A DNA stretch of 64,000 bases from contig ML213514.1 of the NCBI GenBank assembly GCA_004369045.1, positions 604,596 to 668,595 on the forward strand, written 5' to 3'. This DNA is from Heliocybe sulcata (taxonomy: Eukaryota > Basidiomycota > Agaricomycetes > Gloeophyllales > Gloeophyllaceae). The notes beneath the pieces are model-generated. The model searched no databases, was not told the origin of the DNA, and was given only the letters and a program-made list of their open reading frames with translations. A program made the position numbers and the translations under genes. Positions 35,237 to 46,813 of this stretch are shown here, in pieces (within the stretch, counting starts at the first letter, position 1; each line of letters begins with the position of its first letter).

Positions 35237-37377
35237 AATTGGGTATTGGATATCTCTTTCTGTTTGCCGTGTCTTCCGCTAGATATGTCGACTCGTTCTT
35301 ACCTTGTTGTTGTAGATCCCCCACAGTCATGACAATTAATGGCATAACGACTCATTTCATCAGCTGCATTTATGTCCGGTTAACAAGCTCCACTTACTTC
35401 GCAGACTGCAGTCCATTGGTGTTGCCGTCCGCCACTCCTATCGATATCCGCTTATGCCGAGAACAAAGATGTCTCGGACTACTTAGTGCTATCGACTCTG
35501 ACCGTTAGCCGCCTGTTTCGCTGGGGCGTATGTACAAAAGGCGGGCCGCCTCCTCTGGACCGGCATTAGCTTCTCATCCCTCTTTCCTTCCACCACTTCC
35601 TTCCCAATTTCACTCTCCTCTTACTCGCCTGGCGCTCTCATGTTCTAATATTTCTTACCACACCATACCTTATATTCATCCAGCCTACTCTCAGATTACG
35701 TTCCGGAGGAAAGTACGTCACCGTACATCACTCAGTTTGACATTCTCCATTGAAACGTGCTCCGACAGATCTATATTGTTTGTCGCCTATGGCTCTCCGA
35801 GTCTAGGTTTGTGAGTGAGCGTTCTCTCGTTGTTCTCGCAAGAAGGCGTCTCTCTGGATATCCTCGGTTATGCTTCTCCTCGGAGGAGTGTGGCCCATTG
35901 TAGCTAGCGGTCGACATACTTGGCTCTTTCTATGTCTCCTTACTGGAGGCTTTTTACGTTCTCAGCAACACTCTGCTCTTTGGGGGTGAGTGGTTTGGTC
36001 CGGCAAGCGGTCGACCTCCCTACTCATTCTCGGCCTCACTATAGGGCGATTCTCGTGGTACAAAGGTGAGTGATCCCTTCCTCTTCGGAACACTGTGGAT
36101 ATCGGGCCTGGTAAGTTGGCGCTGTGTCTGACCATTCTCAGTCCAACTGTGCACGGCGGCCGCAGCACACAGGTAAATGGTCCCTCTCATGTTCGGAGGA
36201 GGGCGGACATCTGGTCTAGCAAGCGGTCGGCGTTCCTGCCAGTTCTCAGTCGTGCAGTCAGTCGTCCTCCGCTACTCTGCTTTTGTTCCTGCGACCCCTG
36301 CTGCGCTCATGAGCTCCGAAGTTGCACTGGAAATTGGAGGATCTAGGCGGGTATGTGCACTTTGTTGTCACCAGACGATAAACAAATAGTCTCATTGCAT
36401 AACCTGGCGCAGGGTAATATCATCTTCGACTCCAGCAACTGGGTGCACATTTTTCACGCTAATCCCAACTTTCTCGATCTCCTCCAGCAGGAAGGACTTC
36501 GCTGCACCAGATATTCTTGCCACTTCAGAACACTGAAGATCTACCGTCTCTCTCGGGTGCTCAAGATATTGCCATCTGCAGTCATCTGCCAAATGCTTTT
36601 ACGTAGGTGTTCGAGCGACCAGACTTTCTTCAAGCTCTTACTGACCTAGGTAAGCTAGGTGGGAGATTGCCGTCTCCGGCCTGTACTGATCGAAGACGAC
36701 ATGTGGGAGCTGGTCAAACGATGTCGGGCACAGACCTGGCCGATCGGTAGCCCGACTATTCGGTCGTACTTTATGCGCGTGTTTCGGTTCTCGTTCTTTG
36801 CCAGAGCTAAGAGGAGCGGCTCGTCTCTGATGTACAGGGTCATGCACCAGTCGTTAGAGTGAGATCAGAATTTAAAGTAGGAAGCTTCGGAGTTGATGGC
36901 CGTATTCACTTCTTCGTTTCACTGCAAAGGCGAGCCTTCCACGAAGAAAGCTAACTCGTAGGCGAGGTCCTTCAGGAAGCGCGCGGCTCGGAAATGATCT
37001 TTCGCCGCTGCCCTTCGTATACATACTTTAACATGTGCATCCGCTTCGCACTGCTGGCATTATACGTGTTGTTTCATGACTTGCTGCATGTCGCATCCCA
37101 GGAGTGTACCTCTAAGGCAGCAGCTCGCGGACGGAGTAATTAGCTAAAGCTTCCTTCGCGTACACAAGCGAGTTAATAGGCAGTGGTGTACCCCGTCTTC
37201 CTCTTCTTGTGGATGACGATTGACGTCCACCGTCCGGAGACTGCTGACCGCTGAACCATTGACGCTGTTCCAATTGGGGAAATATTCCTGCCTTTCTATT
37301 AACATAATCTCGTTCTCGGGACCATCTGGATGGCTGGGTAGTGCCAAACGCAGTTTCAGCGCTCCGCCCCGCAAACT
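35237..37377. other. spacer containing a tandem repeat
   Basis: About 2.1 kb. A pyrimidine-rich part (35560-35760), a degenerate tandem repeat (35815-36300) and short frames such as FDSSNWVHIFHANPNFLDLL at 36428-36488 are present. No complete gene could be assembled. Confidence 0.4.
35815..36300. repeat. degenerate tandem repeat, about 105-bp period, at least four units
   Basis: The phrase AGCGGTCG recurs near 35906, 36005 and 36222, and a diverged form (TAAGTTGGCG) occurs near 36112. Each is followed by C/T-rich sequence and a TTCTCRG-like end (for example GCCAGTTCTCAGTCG at 36239). Between them GGTGAGTGATCCCTTCCTC at 36065 matches GGTAAATGGTCCCTCTCATG at 36172. Every unit therefore carries a donor-like GGTRARTG and an acceptor-like YTCAG. 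Period estimated by eye. Confidence 0.5.
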
Positions 37378-37385
37378 TATATAAA
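37378..37385 (+). promoter_or_regulatory. TATA box
   Basis: TATATAAA lies 50 bases upstream of the ATG at 37428. Confidence 0.6.
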
Positions 37386-37427
37386 TCCCTCCGTCAATCT
37401 CACCTGAACACTGACAGTCAGCCAAAC

Positions 37428-38000
37428 ATGGCCGCCAACCTCCTCACCCTCGAGCAATGGACCAAGGCGAACTTCACGCCCCTGATCGAATCTCCCGCCA
37501 ATGCCACAGAAGCCTATCGGCACTTCTTCCCTATGCACCCTAAGATCACCATCAACGGGACTGGCGTCACTCCCGGCGGGTACATGTCCATCCTGGGGCT
37601 GGAGTTCGGCCAGGAAGCAGGCGCGTCGGTCAAGTTTGAGAACGTGGTGGTGGTTCCGACGACTACCGGCAGTGAAGAGGTATGGACACCAGGTTGTGCT
37701 TACTTGACCTAGAGCTTGTCTGATAGCGAGATCTTCTTTCTTCTGAATCAGGCCGGCAGCGTAGGGTTCTTCTTCACAGCGACAATAGCGCAAGGCACGA
37801 GTTCAAGAAGCCTCAGCTCTTCTGTCAACCTGGTGTAAGTGCCATAGTCCGCTCGTCTTCACTGCTTAGTTAAGCAATTTCTTCGCAGAATTGAGCCAGA
37901 CAATTCCGTCCAGGATTCGGACAAGAGGAGAGTTACGAGCATGACGCAGGTCATCCTAGACAACGGAACAAACCCTGTGAAACTGCTCGTGAAAGGCTGA
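37428..38000 (+). CDS. NTF2-like (SnoaL-type) small protein
   Basis: Three exons (37428-37679, 37752-37834, 37889-38000) give 148 residues. The N-terminus MAANLLTLEQWTKANFTPLI is helical, followed by EAYRHFFPMHPKITINGTGV, which resembles the first helix-loop-strand of NTF2-like folds. The later strands VKFENVVVVPTT, AGSVGFFFTATIAQGTS and RRVTSMTQVILDNG fit the curved sheet. This pattern is common in short Agaricomycete proteins of unknown role annotated as NTF2- or SnoaL-like; the family includes cyclases, isomerases and non-catalytic binding proteins, so no reaction can be stated. It sits alone between the two MFS genes. The family assignment rests on pattern, not on an alignment. Confidence 0.7.
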
Positions 38001-39646
38001 TGGTCGTGACAAGTAACTATGAGTGCTCAAGCGCTGACGAGCAAAGGACGGATCTCAATGTAGAGACAATTACACGTACCCACGCTTGCTGTTACTAGAA
38101 TTTCTCGAATCGTGATACTAGACCAGTCTATCAATGTTGTTGCGCGAACTAAGGGACGGAATCACCCACAAGAGTTTGCTGCCCCCATCTCGTCACATTC
38201 GTTCCTAGTACAGCCACCTTCCCATGCAATGCGTTGAGATGGCACTGGAGGACAATCAACGTAACCTAGCTTCCAGGTTATTCCGAGCAATTACCACTTC
38301 CAACCCGTTCCATAGCGAGTGGTTCGCGAGCGCCGGTACAGTTTACTTGAGTCTTGCCTTGAGAGACTCGCTTGCCTGGGCAGAGATCAGAGGTATCTTG
38401 AGCCATGTAGGACTATGGTTTCAAATATTCGAGAAGAGGGTCTGCGCACTCATAAGGCATGGTACAGAGAACACTTCGACCGTGGAACTATCTCTCGCGC
38501 AGGCTTCGACCTAGGTCCACAGCTTCGAAGTTCTGATCGGTGAACGAGAGGGATACTGGTATATGCATCAGCTTGGATGGCAGCATTCGGATCCGTCATA
38601 GGGTGTGACTTGCCCAAGTCTGTGCCTCAGGTACGTTCCCGGCCCTGTCATTGAGCTTGATGGAAGGACCTACTGGCACTGCAGTCCAATTTCTGCTGCG
38701 CAGCGGCTTGTATTTACCTACTTGGTAGAAGCGTTTAACGACTTGGGACATTCGCAAAAGCCAAGGCAATCGTCTTGTCCTTGTGAGCACTGAGAGTTGC
38801 TTTCAGCCGGGACTCGACCTAGAGAACAACCTTGATCTCGGTAAAGCCCATCAGAAGAAGATTCCGGTTCATACTTACGCTCTGAGACCGGTCAGCTCCT
38901 TGTCACATGAAGTTCATGGGCACGCTGAGGGCAAGCGTTGATCAGAGTCATCAGACATTCTCGAATGAGGTGCCCTCACAAGATATCAAGCAAATATACG
39001 AGTTCTTTCCGAAGAATCCTTTGCGGAGTCATCATTCCGCAAGGGTCTATGCCGTTCATAGGTGACTCGGTGCTCGAGTAGTTCTCTTTCGTCAAAATGC
39101 GAATCAATTCGCTCTCTCTATTCGATATCACGAGCAATCAAGGTGACTCACAGGGCCTCGATATCCGTTCATACTGTCGGTGCTTTTCGGTGCTTTTCAT
39201 TTGAAAAGAGTAGATCCTTGACAATGGGCTAGAAAGGCTCACCTGGAAATCCTCTGTCATGACATAAGGTCAAGGAAAGGCCAGAGAACGGCCTCATTTC
39301 AGTACTGTATTTACGTCGTAAGACGACGTTCTAAAGATTATCAGTGACCATCCTAAGTAGTGTGCGCTCACCGACGCTTCCATCGTTGCGAACTTACCAT
39401 ACACTGCCTTTTCCTCCTGCCATGTCCTGTTCTGGGGTGCCTTTTCTCGGTGTATCCTTGGGAGTCCTTGGTCTGCTGGCCTTCCGATTGAAGCAAAGGA
39501 ACATCCAAAATAAACGATAGAACGCCGGAACGAACGTCATTATGTACTGGTTATCGCAAAGTACATAAGTATAGGGGCGTCATGATAACAATCCAATCTG
39601 CCTCCGTCGCCTCATCTGCCCTCTTTCCTTCGGGCCACCAAAAGCA
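38001..39646. other. spacer, no supported gene
   Basis: About 1.6 kb. Broken frames such as VRTHKAWYREHFDRGTISRA near 38440 and EREGYWYMHQLGWQHSD near 38550 look protein-like but could not be joined into a gene; they may be a decayed gene. CGGTGCTTTT is repeated in tandem at 39178-39198. Confidence 0.35.
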
Positions 39647-41526
39647 ATGTCGCATTCTGACTCTGAGCTCTCGTCCGGTGAGCGCACGCCTCTCCTTGGT
39701 ACTCCTCTCGAAGGCCCCAAGGATGGGCATCATGGTCGGCGGCGGCGGCGCAAGGCGACACCCCTGCCAAAAGTGCAAATCGGCATCTTGCTGCTCATGC
39801 AGCTTGCAGAGCCCATAACGTCGCAATGTATCCTGCCGTTTATCAACGAGGTAAGCAGAGCGCATACGTCGTGGTCCAAGTGAAAACCTGCGGCAGCTGA
39901 AGGCGTTCTGGGCGATGGCTTATATTAGCTGATTGGATCACTGCCCATCGTGCACGGAGACAAGGGTAAGATCGGGTATTACGCTGGCACTGTTGTAAGT
40001 AATACGGTTCCACGATGATCATATCCTGTCTAATGTTCTTCATAGCAATCCTTGTTCTTCGCCGCAGAAGCCATCACCGTCCTGCAATGGAGCCGCTTGT
40101 CCGACCGCGTTGGTCGCAAACCCGTCCTCCTAACAGGACTCTTTGGTCTGTGCATATCAATGATATGCTTCGGTCTCTCCAAGACATTCTGGGCAATTGT
40201 AGTGAGGTGCGGATACACATTCTTCGTGGTCCACGGGGACTAACGGTGGTGGTGTCTATACAGCCGATGCCTAGCAGGGATGCTGAACGGGAACATAGGC
40301 GTGATGAAGAGTATGATGGGTGATCTGACGGATCCAACGAACGTGGCCAAGGCGTTTGCCTGGATGCCTGTCGTTTGGTCTGTGGGCGTCACCGTCGGGT
40401 ATGTGGCCATTCGTGGAAGTAACATCCACATTGCTGAAATGAGTTCATCTCTATCAGGCCCTTTTTTGGAGGCTCACTGTCGCGGCCTCACGACCGTTTC
40501 CCAAAGGTCTTCCGCAATCCCTTCTGGCAGGAATACCCGTACTTCCTACCATGTCTTGTCTCGGCCTCGTTCAGCGCGTTGTGCTTCCTGCTAGCGCTCT
40601 TTTTCCTGAAAGAGGTCCGTCACATCCACATACGCTACCCATATCTTGCTAACCAACGCTCTCCAGACGGTGCACACAAAATCCAGAATTCCATCCACAC
40701 CCTCCGCCTTGGAATTTGAATCCGACCCCTTCATCCAAAGCCCAGCCTCTGAATCCGGCGCCTCTACTCCCACCTCCACCAAACCCGAGCCCGAAACCGA
40801 CGAGCCTCTACCCATGCGTGCCCTGCTCATACCCCCTGTTCTGATATCCATCGCCAACTACTGCGCGCTCTCCCTCCTCGACATCGCCCTTTGGGCTCTC
40901 CTCCCCCTCTTCTACGCGACCCCCATCGCGCTCGGCGGGCTCGCCCTCGAGCCCGCGACGATCGGCACCGCCATGGGTGTGTTCGGGTTAGCAAACGGCC
41001 TCCTACAGGGCTGTTTCTTCTCGAAATTGGTTGAGAGGTTCGGCCCGAAGAAAATATTCGTGAACGGCATAGCGAGCTTTGTAGTGACCTTTGGGATGTT
41101 CCCGGTCATCAATGCGTATGCGCGGGACGCGGGAGGGGTGACGCCGTTCGTGTGGGGGTTGATGGTCGTGCAGCTCGTGGTATGCGTGCTCATGGATATG
41201 TGCTTCGGTGCGTCTTTCCTGCCTCTCTTTCGTTCTGAAACCTGATCCCGTTCGTGGCAGGCTGCATATTCATCTATATCAACTCTTCTGCGCCCTCCAA
41301 GCGCTCCCTGGGCGCGACGAACGGCATGGCTCAGACGACCGTGTCCATCATACGCGCTCTTGGGCCGGCGATGACCACGTCGCTCTTCGCCGTCACTATC
41401 GAGAAGAATTTGATGGGAGGGTATCTGGTGTACGTCGTCCTGGTCGTGACTACGCTGCTTTGCCTGGGGGTTGCGAGTCGGCTGCCCGGGGACGCGTGGG
41501 ATGCGGATGTTTTGGACGAGGAGTAG
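39647..41526 (+). CDS. MFS transporter, paralog 2 (ZIF1/tetracycline-resistance-like)
   Basis: Seven exons (39647-39850, 39929-39994, 40046-40206, 40264-40398, 40458-40614, 40667-41207, 41261-41526) give 509 residues. An acidic/basic soluble start (ELSSGERTPLLG, then RRRRRK) precedes 12 hydrophobic segments. RLSDRVGRKPVLL is the MFS A-motif, and RCLAGMLNGNIGVMKSMMGD matches paralog 1. The central loop is Ser/Pro/Glu-rich (SPASESGASTPTSTKPEPET). Exons 2 and 3 have exactly the lengths of those in paralog 1 (66 and 161 nt). Paralog 2 has one more intron (40399-40457) where paralog 1 is uninterrupted, between VTVG and PFFGGSLSRP. Substrate unknown. The next gene downstream is convergent. Confidence 0.9.
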
Positions 41527-42127
41527 AAGTATGTCCTACGTGAAAAGTGAGGACGAAGGGGGAATGTGCGGGGATATTTCTCTGGATCTATGTGGAGGGC
41601 TGTGGGACGCATGTAAAGATAGAGCTCTTGTTTCTGCTGGAATCCGCATTTGTATCAATACACAAGCTATAGTCTGGGATTACTGCTGTTGCATCTTCGA
41701 TTGCAGGAGTGATCGATTGACTCGCGGTGTCTGATAAATATTTGACTTTACGTTGCTGATCGCTCGACTAAAAGCACACGCACACGAAACAGAACTTGAG
41801 TTTAACGTTTCCCAAAACTACAGACATGTACTCGGTACTTTCTGAGACTACAAAGGACCTTAACTTTGACTTCCCATGCTTAAATTACGATAACGAGAGA
41901 TTAGGTACGGACGGGGTGGTGGCATGAATAATGACGTGGCTAGTAAAAGACAGGATTGCGAGGACAAATGCGTGTATGCGAGTGAGAACAATGAACGTAT
42001 GCAGGTGGGACGAGACTGAGATCCGAGAAAAAGAAACCGATAACCCAAGAAGAACGTCGTGATCGTGATGGAAAGGAGAGCGCATAAGATTACGTGAATA
42101 ATTGCCCACAGAGGACGAGAAGAAGTG
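41527..42127. other. spacer between convergent 3' ends
   Basis: 600 bases between the stop of MFS paralog 2 and the stop of the minus-strand gene. No gene seen. Confidence 0.45.
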
Positions 42128-43000
42128 TTATCGGATGACAGGCAGACTCTGCCGACGCCACTTCTCATGCTGGTCAGAGACTAGTGAGTCGGTGCTGTTG
42201 TTATTTTGTGGCGAAGACGCGCCCTCTGCGTCCCTGGTCGTCGACGCGCTCGAACTGCGCGATCGCGAGCCCTCCTCCTTCCTTCCTCGCAGCGCGCACT
42301 TCTGCGCCAGCCGTGGCGGGATTGGGGGCTCTGTGGGCTTCGGCGACAGCCTGGGGTGCTGCGGCTGCTTCTTGCTGCCGCGTGAGGGGAGAGAAGAGAA
42401 GTGGAAGGGCGGGAGGGAGAGCGTGGGCTGGTTGGTGGTGAAGACGGCGGTGGTGAGGGTCGGCGTGAGCAGGGGCGCTGCGGGGACGGGGAAGTTGAAG
42501 AATCGCGCTTGAGAGGGCCCTGGGCTGAGGGAGGGGCTGTAGACGAGGGGGGGAGAGTAATAGGCGTCCATGTCGGGTGAAGTGCTTTCGTTTGGTGGGA
42601 AGGGGTATTCGAAACGGGTGGTGGGGTCGAGAGGCGTGCCGACGATGGAGGTGGGGGAATGGAGGACTAGACCGGACAGACTGGGTAGTCTCCGTGGCCG
42701 CCTGACCATCTGAGACGTGCTCATTGACTCCTCGTTTCCCTCCAGATCCTATTGCAAACTCGGTTATTCTTGCGATTCGACACCCTTCTAGCTGAGACCA
42801 CTCACTCTCCCCGCTGATCCTACTGGCCCACATGACTCGCCTGCAACGAGGACCACATCGTCCGTCTCTGGATCAGGTGTCGGGCCAGCGACAGCATATC
42901 CGCTCATGCCAGAGTCGTTCGGGGACGAAGACGCAGCCACCGACGACACAGAAGGGACGTCTGAGACCGAGGAGACCTGGACCGACGGTACTGTGGGCAT
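42128..43000 (-). CDS. hypothetical Ser/Pro-rich protein
   Basis: Two exons, 43000-42806 and 42748-42128, with a 57-nt intron (GTGAGT...CAATAG) give 271 residues. The intron keeps the frame: VGSAGR joins DLEGNEESMSTSQMVRRPRR. The whole protein looks disordered, rich in Ser, Pro and Thr (PSVQVSSVSDVPSVSSVAAS; SLSPGPSQARFFNFPVPAAP), with a basic, Ser-rich C-terminal part (GRKEEGSRSRSSSASTT). It has the composition of conserved basidiomycete proteins without a named domain. Starting at 42724 would drop the first exon; the longer form is preferred because the splice signals are good and a TATATA at 43077-43085 sits about 80 bases upstream of 43000. A short upstream ATG frame precedes the start. 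Function unknown. Confidence 0.65.
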
Positions 43001-43036
43001 TGGCGTCGGCGTCGACGTGGTGCGAGGCAGCCTCGT

Positions 43037-43060
43037 TCAGAGCCGTATCCAGAGGCACAT
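43037..43060 (-). other. short upstream open frame (8 codons including stop)
   Basis: ATG at 43060 followed by six sense codons and TGA ends 37 bases before the main ATG at 43000 and lies downstream of the TATA-like element. If transcription begins at the usual distance it would be in the leader. Confidence 0.35.
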
Positions 43061-45973
43061 GAATATCTAGGCCGCTGTATATATGGTCGTCATTTCCTGG
43101 GTATTACCACGCGATTGGCTGACGTAGTCTGAATAGGTTCACCCTTTCCCAAACCTTCCACGAGAAACTGGGCCGAATTTCAGTGATTCCGGCAAGACCC
43201 TGGACACAGGGGTAGTGGAAAATAAACCGGGTGACTTCTTACCAGCTAATCAGTACTTTGAAGGGACAGTCAGTAAGTAATACTGGTATTGTCTTATATT
43301 CTTACCTAGTTTATCACGTTCTCATTGCATCTCCGTCCCAGCTCGTTCTAAACAACCTCAAATCATCATTACTGGAAGGAGAAGTAGGACGTCCAGATTT
43401 GGGTGCGATCGCGACATGACGTACGTGCTTCCACAATTTGGAAAATGGAAATTTTTCTTTACTCTCGTTGCCTTAAATGTGAGAAACGATTATTTGTGGT
43501 TGCATTGAACCCACCGGATAGATATGCATTGTACATATTTTAAGGTCACTGACCAGAGTGTGGTACATGAATATGAGTTTAACGCATGCACTATTACGTA
43601 CGGGGTGTCAGGAGTCCTTACCGCATCCAGCTGGTTTGGAGGTGCGCCGATACCGGCTCGTCCAATGCTGGCCCGAATTTCAATCTTCTGCAGCCTCCAC
43701 GCATTCCACGAGTAGGGCCCAGGCTCACACAAGCCAAGTACTGAACGACCCAGAGTAACCGACAACGCCCCAGTGGGGTTACGTTCGAGCATGTCGCACC
43801 AGGATGCGTATCTCCTCCGTTACGCTCGTCACCGAGCGCGACATACGACGCTGGACCCACTAGTAAGGAATCCCGTATGCAGTCGTCTTCCTGATATGTT
43901 GGTCAGAACCGGTCTGATGCACGGCGATCAAACAAGTCAGGAAAGCGAGGTCTGAAGGCACGCTCCTGCCGCTCTGATTTGATCGCGCCGTCTGTCAGTC
44001 TCACTATCACTATTGAAAGTTAGATGTCAGTCTATTACTACGCCAATTGGCATTACCAAACTGCGGCGCTGAGGTGGCGCTTCTCACCGCGGACCTTGCA
44101 ACCCCCCTCCTCGTGATCATAATGAACGCACGCGACTACTAGGGGTTGCGGGGGGTGCACGGGTCGTTCCCTGCCCAACACAGGATTTCGAGGAGGTTGG
44201 TCTGGAGCCCAGAATGAATGTCCTCGAAATCAGTTGAGCAGCGCGGCCGTGTTTCAATATTGATCTACTGGTTCCGACGCTTCGAAGCGGCTCCGGATAA
44301 GGGTGCAGCACTGCTTTCAGATTCTGATCGGCAAGTGTCAACTGCAATTGTTTCCGTCTTCCCAACCGTTGACAGGGGCAGCGGGGCTCCACGCGGAGTT
44401 GTAACCGGATCTCGTTGCAATTGATCTGGGATACTTACTGGCCTGCGGTATACAATCTAGTCTTATGTTTCTAGTGTAAGGATTCTCTTGACGAGGCAAC
44501 AACGTCGCTGGAATATCCTCAGTCTTGAGTGAGGGATTCTGGCTATTAATATTAGTCTTACTCCACAACACCTGTCTGGAATATAGACTGGCCGTTCGTA
44601 TGTGCCCTGACGGTGCCGGCGATAGGACGGTGCGTACCCGTCCTGGTCTTCCTGCCGTACACTGGAATATATACTCCGCTGGCGCCGCCCGTCGATCACA
44701 TTCTGAGGTGTGTCGAGCCGCTGTCTTCACTTTGTTCGGGCAGCAGCATGTCCGCCAAATGCCGGCGAGATTTCATTTCGGCGTACATCTAGGTCTGCTG
44801 TAATCCGGTGAGCATCCGATTCTCCAAGGACCTGAACGCGAATCACTGTCTTGGGTCACGGCCAGGTGCTTGGTTTGGAAGTTGGTGGCGTAGATAACCG
44901 GTGAGAGTCTGCCCGAACCAGCGGGCAAGATGAAAGTACATGGTAGCACAGAAGAGAAGGTCGAAGCGTCGGGAAGTTATCTCCACGGGTGTGCCCTGCT
45001 CGAGCTCGGACCCACGAGGCATACGGAACGTGCCGCGGGAGACCGACTAAGCAGGGTGTTCTATCTTGGGCACGAGAAGGCAGGCTGTTTGCAGTCAAGA
45101 CAGCACCGAGTACAAGAAGGGTCATACCAGGTGCTCAGCAGCTTAGAACCATTATTGGTGGACCTAGCAGGCCCTGGGAGCGCAGCGGGGGCTGTAATTG
45201 CCACTGGGAAACCACGGAGCACATGCGATGCAGGATCAGCGTCCTTAGCGGCCCAAGGTCTGCTCGAATCGATACGATGAGGAGCGGTGGGTCGGAGATG
45301 GATCTGCTGGAGAAGAGCCGATGAACTCTGCCATATTGTCGTGGGTGTAAAGGGCTGAGGAACGCCTCAATCGAGGCTGGGAGCAAGACTTAGCCCGCCT
45401 CGTATACCACTGTATACTGAACTTAAGGGGGCCCTCCCAATTGGAGAATATTAATGCTTGGAATACCGCCGTTGTTGATCGTAACGAACTTGGGGGTAGC
45501 TAATACACACACCTCGGTCGATGGCGGTCTGGTGAAGGCCGTTGATCCTCTTTGAGCCATCATCTATGCATAGACTACGTTCCGTCTTCGAGAGTGACAG
45601 ACGAGAATAGTTGTCAACCGGGGGATATCCATGGAACATTAAAGGCTGGTGCAGTCGGGATAGTATCAATAATGGACTCCTCTCGGCCAGTACAATACTT
45701 AACACTTGTTCACTGCACGACACTGCAGAGTCGGGTTGGACAGTGACATAAGGAAACAAAGAGAAGAAGGGACATAACGTCCTATTACCGGCCCAACCAA
45801 TCACATCTGCCGAAATGCCCAAGCATCCGGATTTACCCCGTTTTCCACCTGCTTCGATCCCGATGGCGACATCAGTACCCACTTCGATGCTCTTCATCCC
45901 TCCGTCCTCTCATCTCACACTTTTATCAGCATAAAACTCGGACGACGTCGAGCTCACGAACCAGAAGACGACA
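43061..45973. other. long spacer, no supported gene
   Basis: About 2.9 kb. TATATA near 43077-43085 serves the minus-strand gene; GCATAAAA near 45931 may serve ADI1. Between them only short frames without motifs are found. Confidence 0.35.
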
Positions 45974-46813
45974 ATGCGTGCCTACTACTACGACAACCTT
46001 CCCGGAGACCAACGCCTTGCGCACGACTCTGGCTCTTCCGTGCCTCCGAGCACGCTGGAGCAGCTCGGAGTGCACTACTGGAACATTCCGGTCCATGACG
46101 GAGGGGAGTTCGATGTGAAGGAGGTGGATGCGATTGCGAGGGAGAGGGAGTACAAGAACAGGGATGTTATCAATGTGAGTAAGGAAGGTCTGGGCGAGGC
46201 GTATGAGGCTAAGATCAAGATGTTCTTCGAGGAGTGAGTGTCCGGTTCCCTGATACTTTTGAGTAGCTGAGACGCTGACTGCATCTATCGTAGACACATG
46301 CATGAAGATGAGGAGATTCGGTACATCCTTGGCGGGAGCGGTTTCTTCGACGTCCGAGGTACGCTTGCTCCGTTTCTTGGTATCCTCAACGCCTTCCACG
46401 TATCTTGACCGATGCTCTCAGAACACCCAACGGACAACTGGATCCGCATTGCAATGGAGCCGGGTGACATGATCGTGCTCCCTGCCGGCATCTACCACCG
46501 CTTCACGCTCGACGAGCGAAACGTGATCAAGGCCATGCGGCTCTTCAAGGCAAGTCCCCGTTCCCTTCTCTTCGTCGCCCCTCTTCCCATCCTCCTCTAC
46601 GTTTCTCCAATATTCCGTTGTCTGTTCTCTCCCCTCCGTTTTCCGGTTTGCGGTCTTATTCCTCCCCTCCTGTATCATTGTCTAAATGAGGGGACTAATT
46701 GTGTTATTGCGGTGCAGGACGAGCCAAAGTGGACGCCGTACAACCGCGGCGCGAGCACTGATGAAAATCCGATCCGCCATGACTACCTTCGAGCTATCGG
46801 TGTCGGGGCATAG
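45974..46813 (+). CDS. ADI1: ADI1, acireductone dioxygenase (methionine salvage)
   Basis: Four exons (45974-46233, 46294-46358, 46422-46549, 46718-46813) give 182 residues, the normal size. [20 protein letters not shown] is the typical start. The metal site is HMHEDEE with His88, His90 and Glu94, and the distant fourth ligand is His134 in PAGIYHRF, as in the cupin-fold ARD family. The enzyme oxidises acireductone with oxygen to formate and 2-keto-4-methylthiobutyrate (iron form), the last-but-one step of the methionine salvage cycle, in cytosol and nucleus. The third intron is odd: it begins with GC (AAG followed by GCAAGT at 46550) instead of GT and is 168 nt, about three times the local average. 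Confidence 0.95.

Noticed and set aside
33478-41526. A metabolite gene cluster around the two MFS transporters
   Set aside because: No polyketide synthase, peptide synthetase, terpene synthase, P450 or cluster regulator lies nearby; the pair is explained by duplication.
44338-44730. 130-codon minus-strand frame
   Set aside because: Composition and lack of any recognisable motif suggest chance; the surrounding 2.9 kb is also empty.
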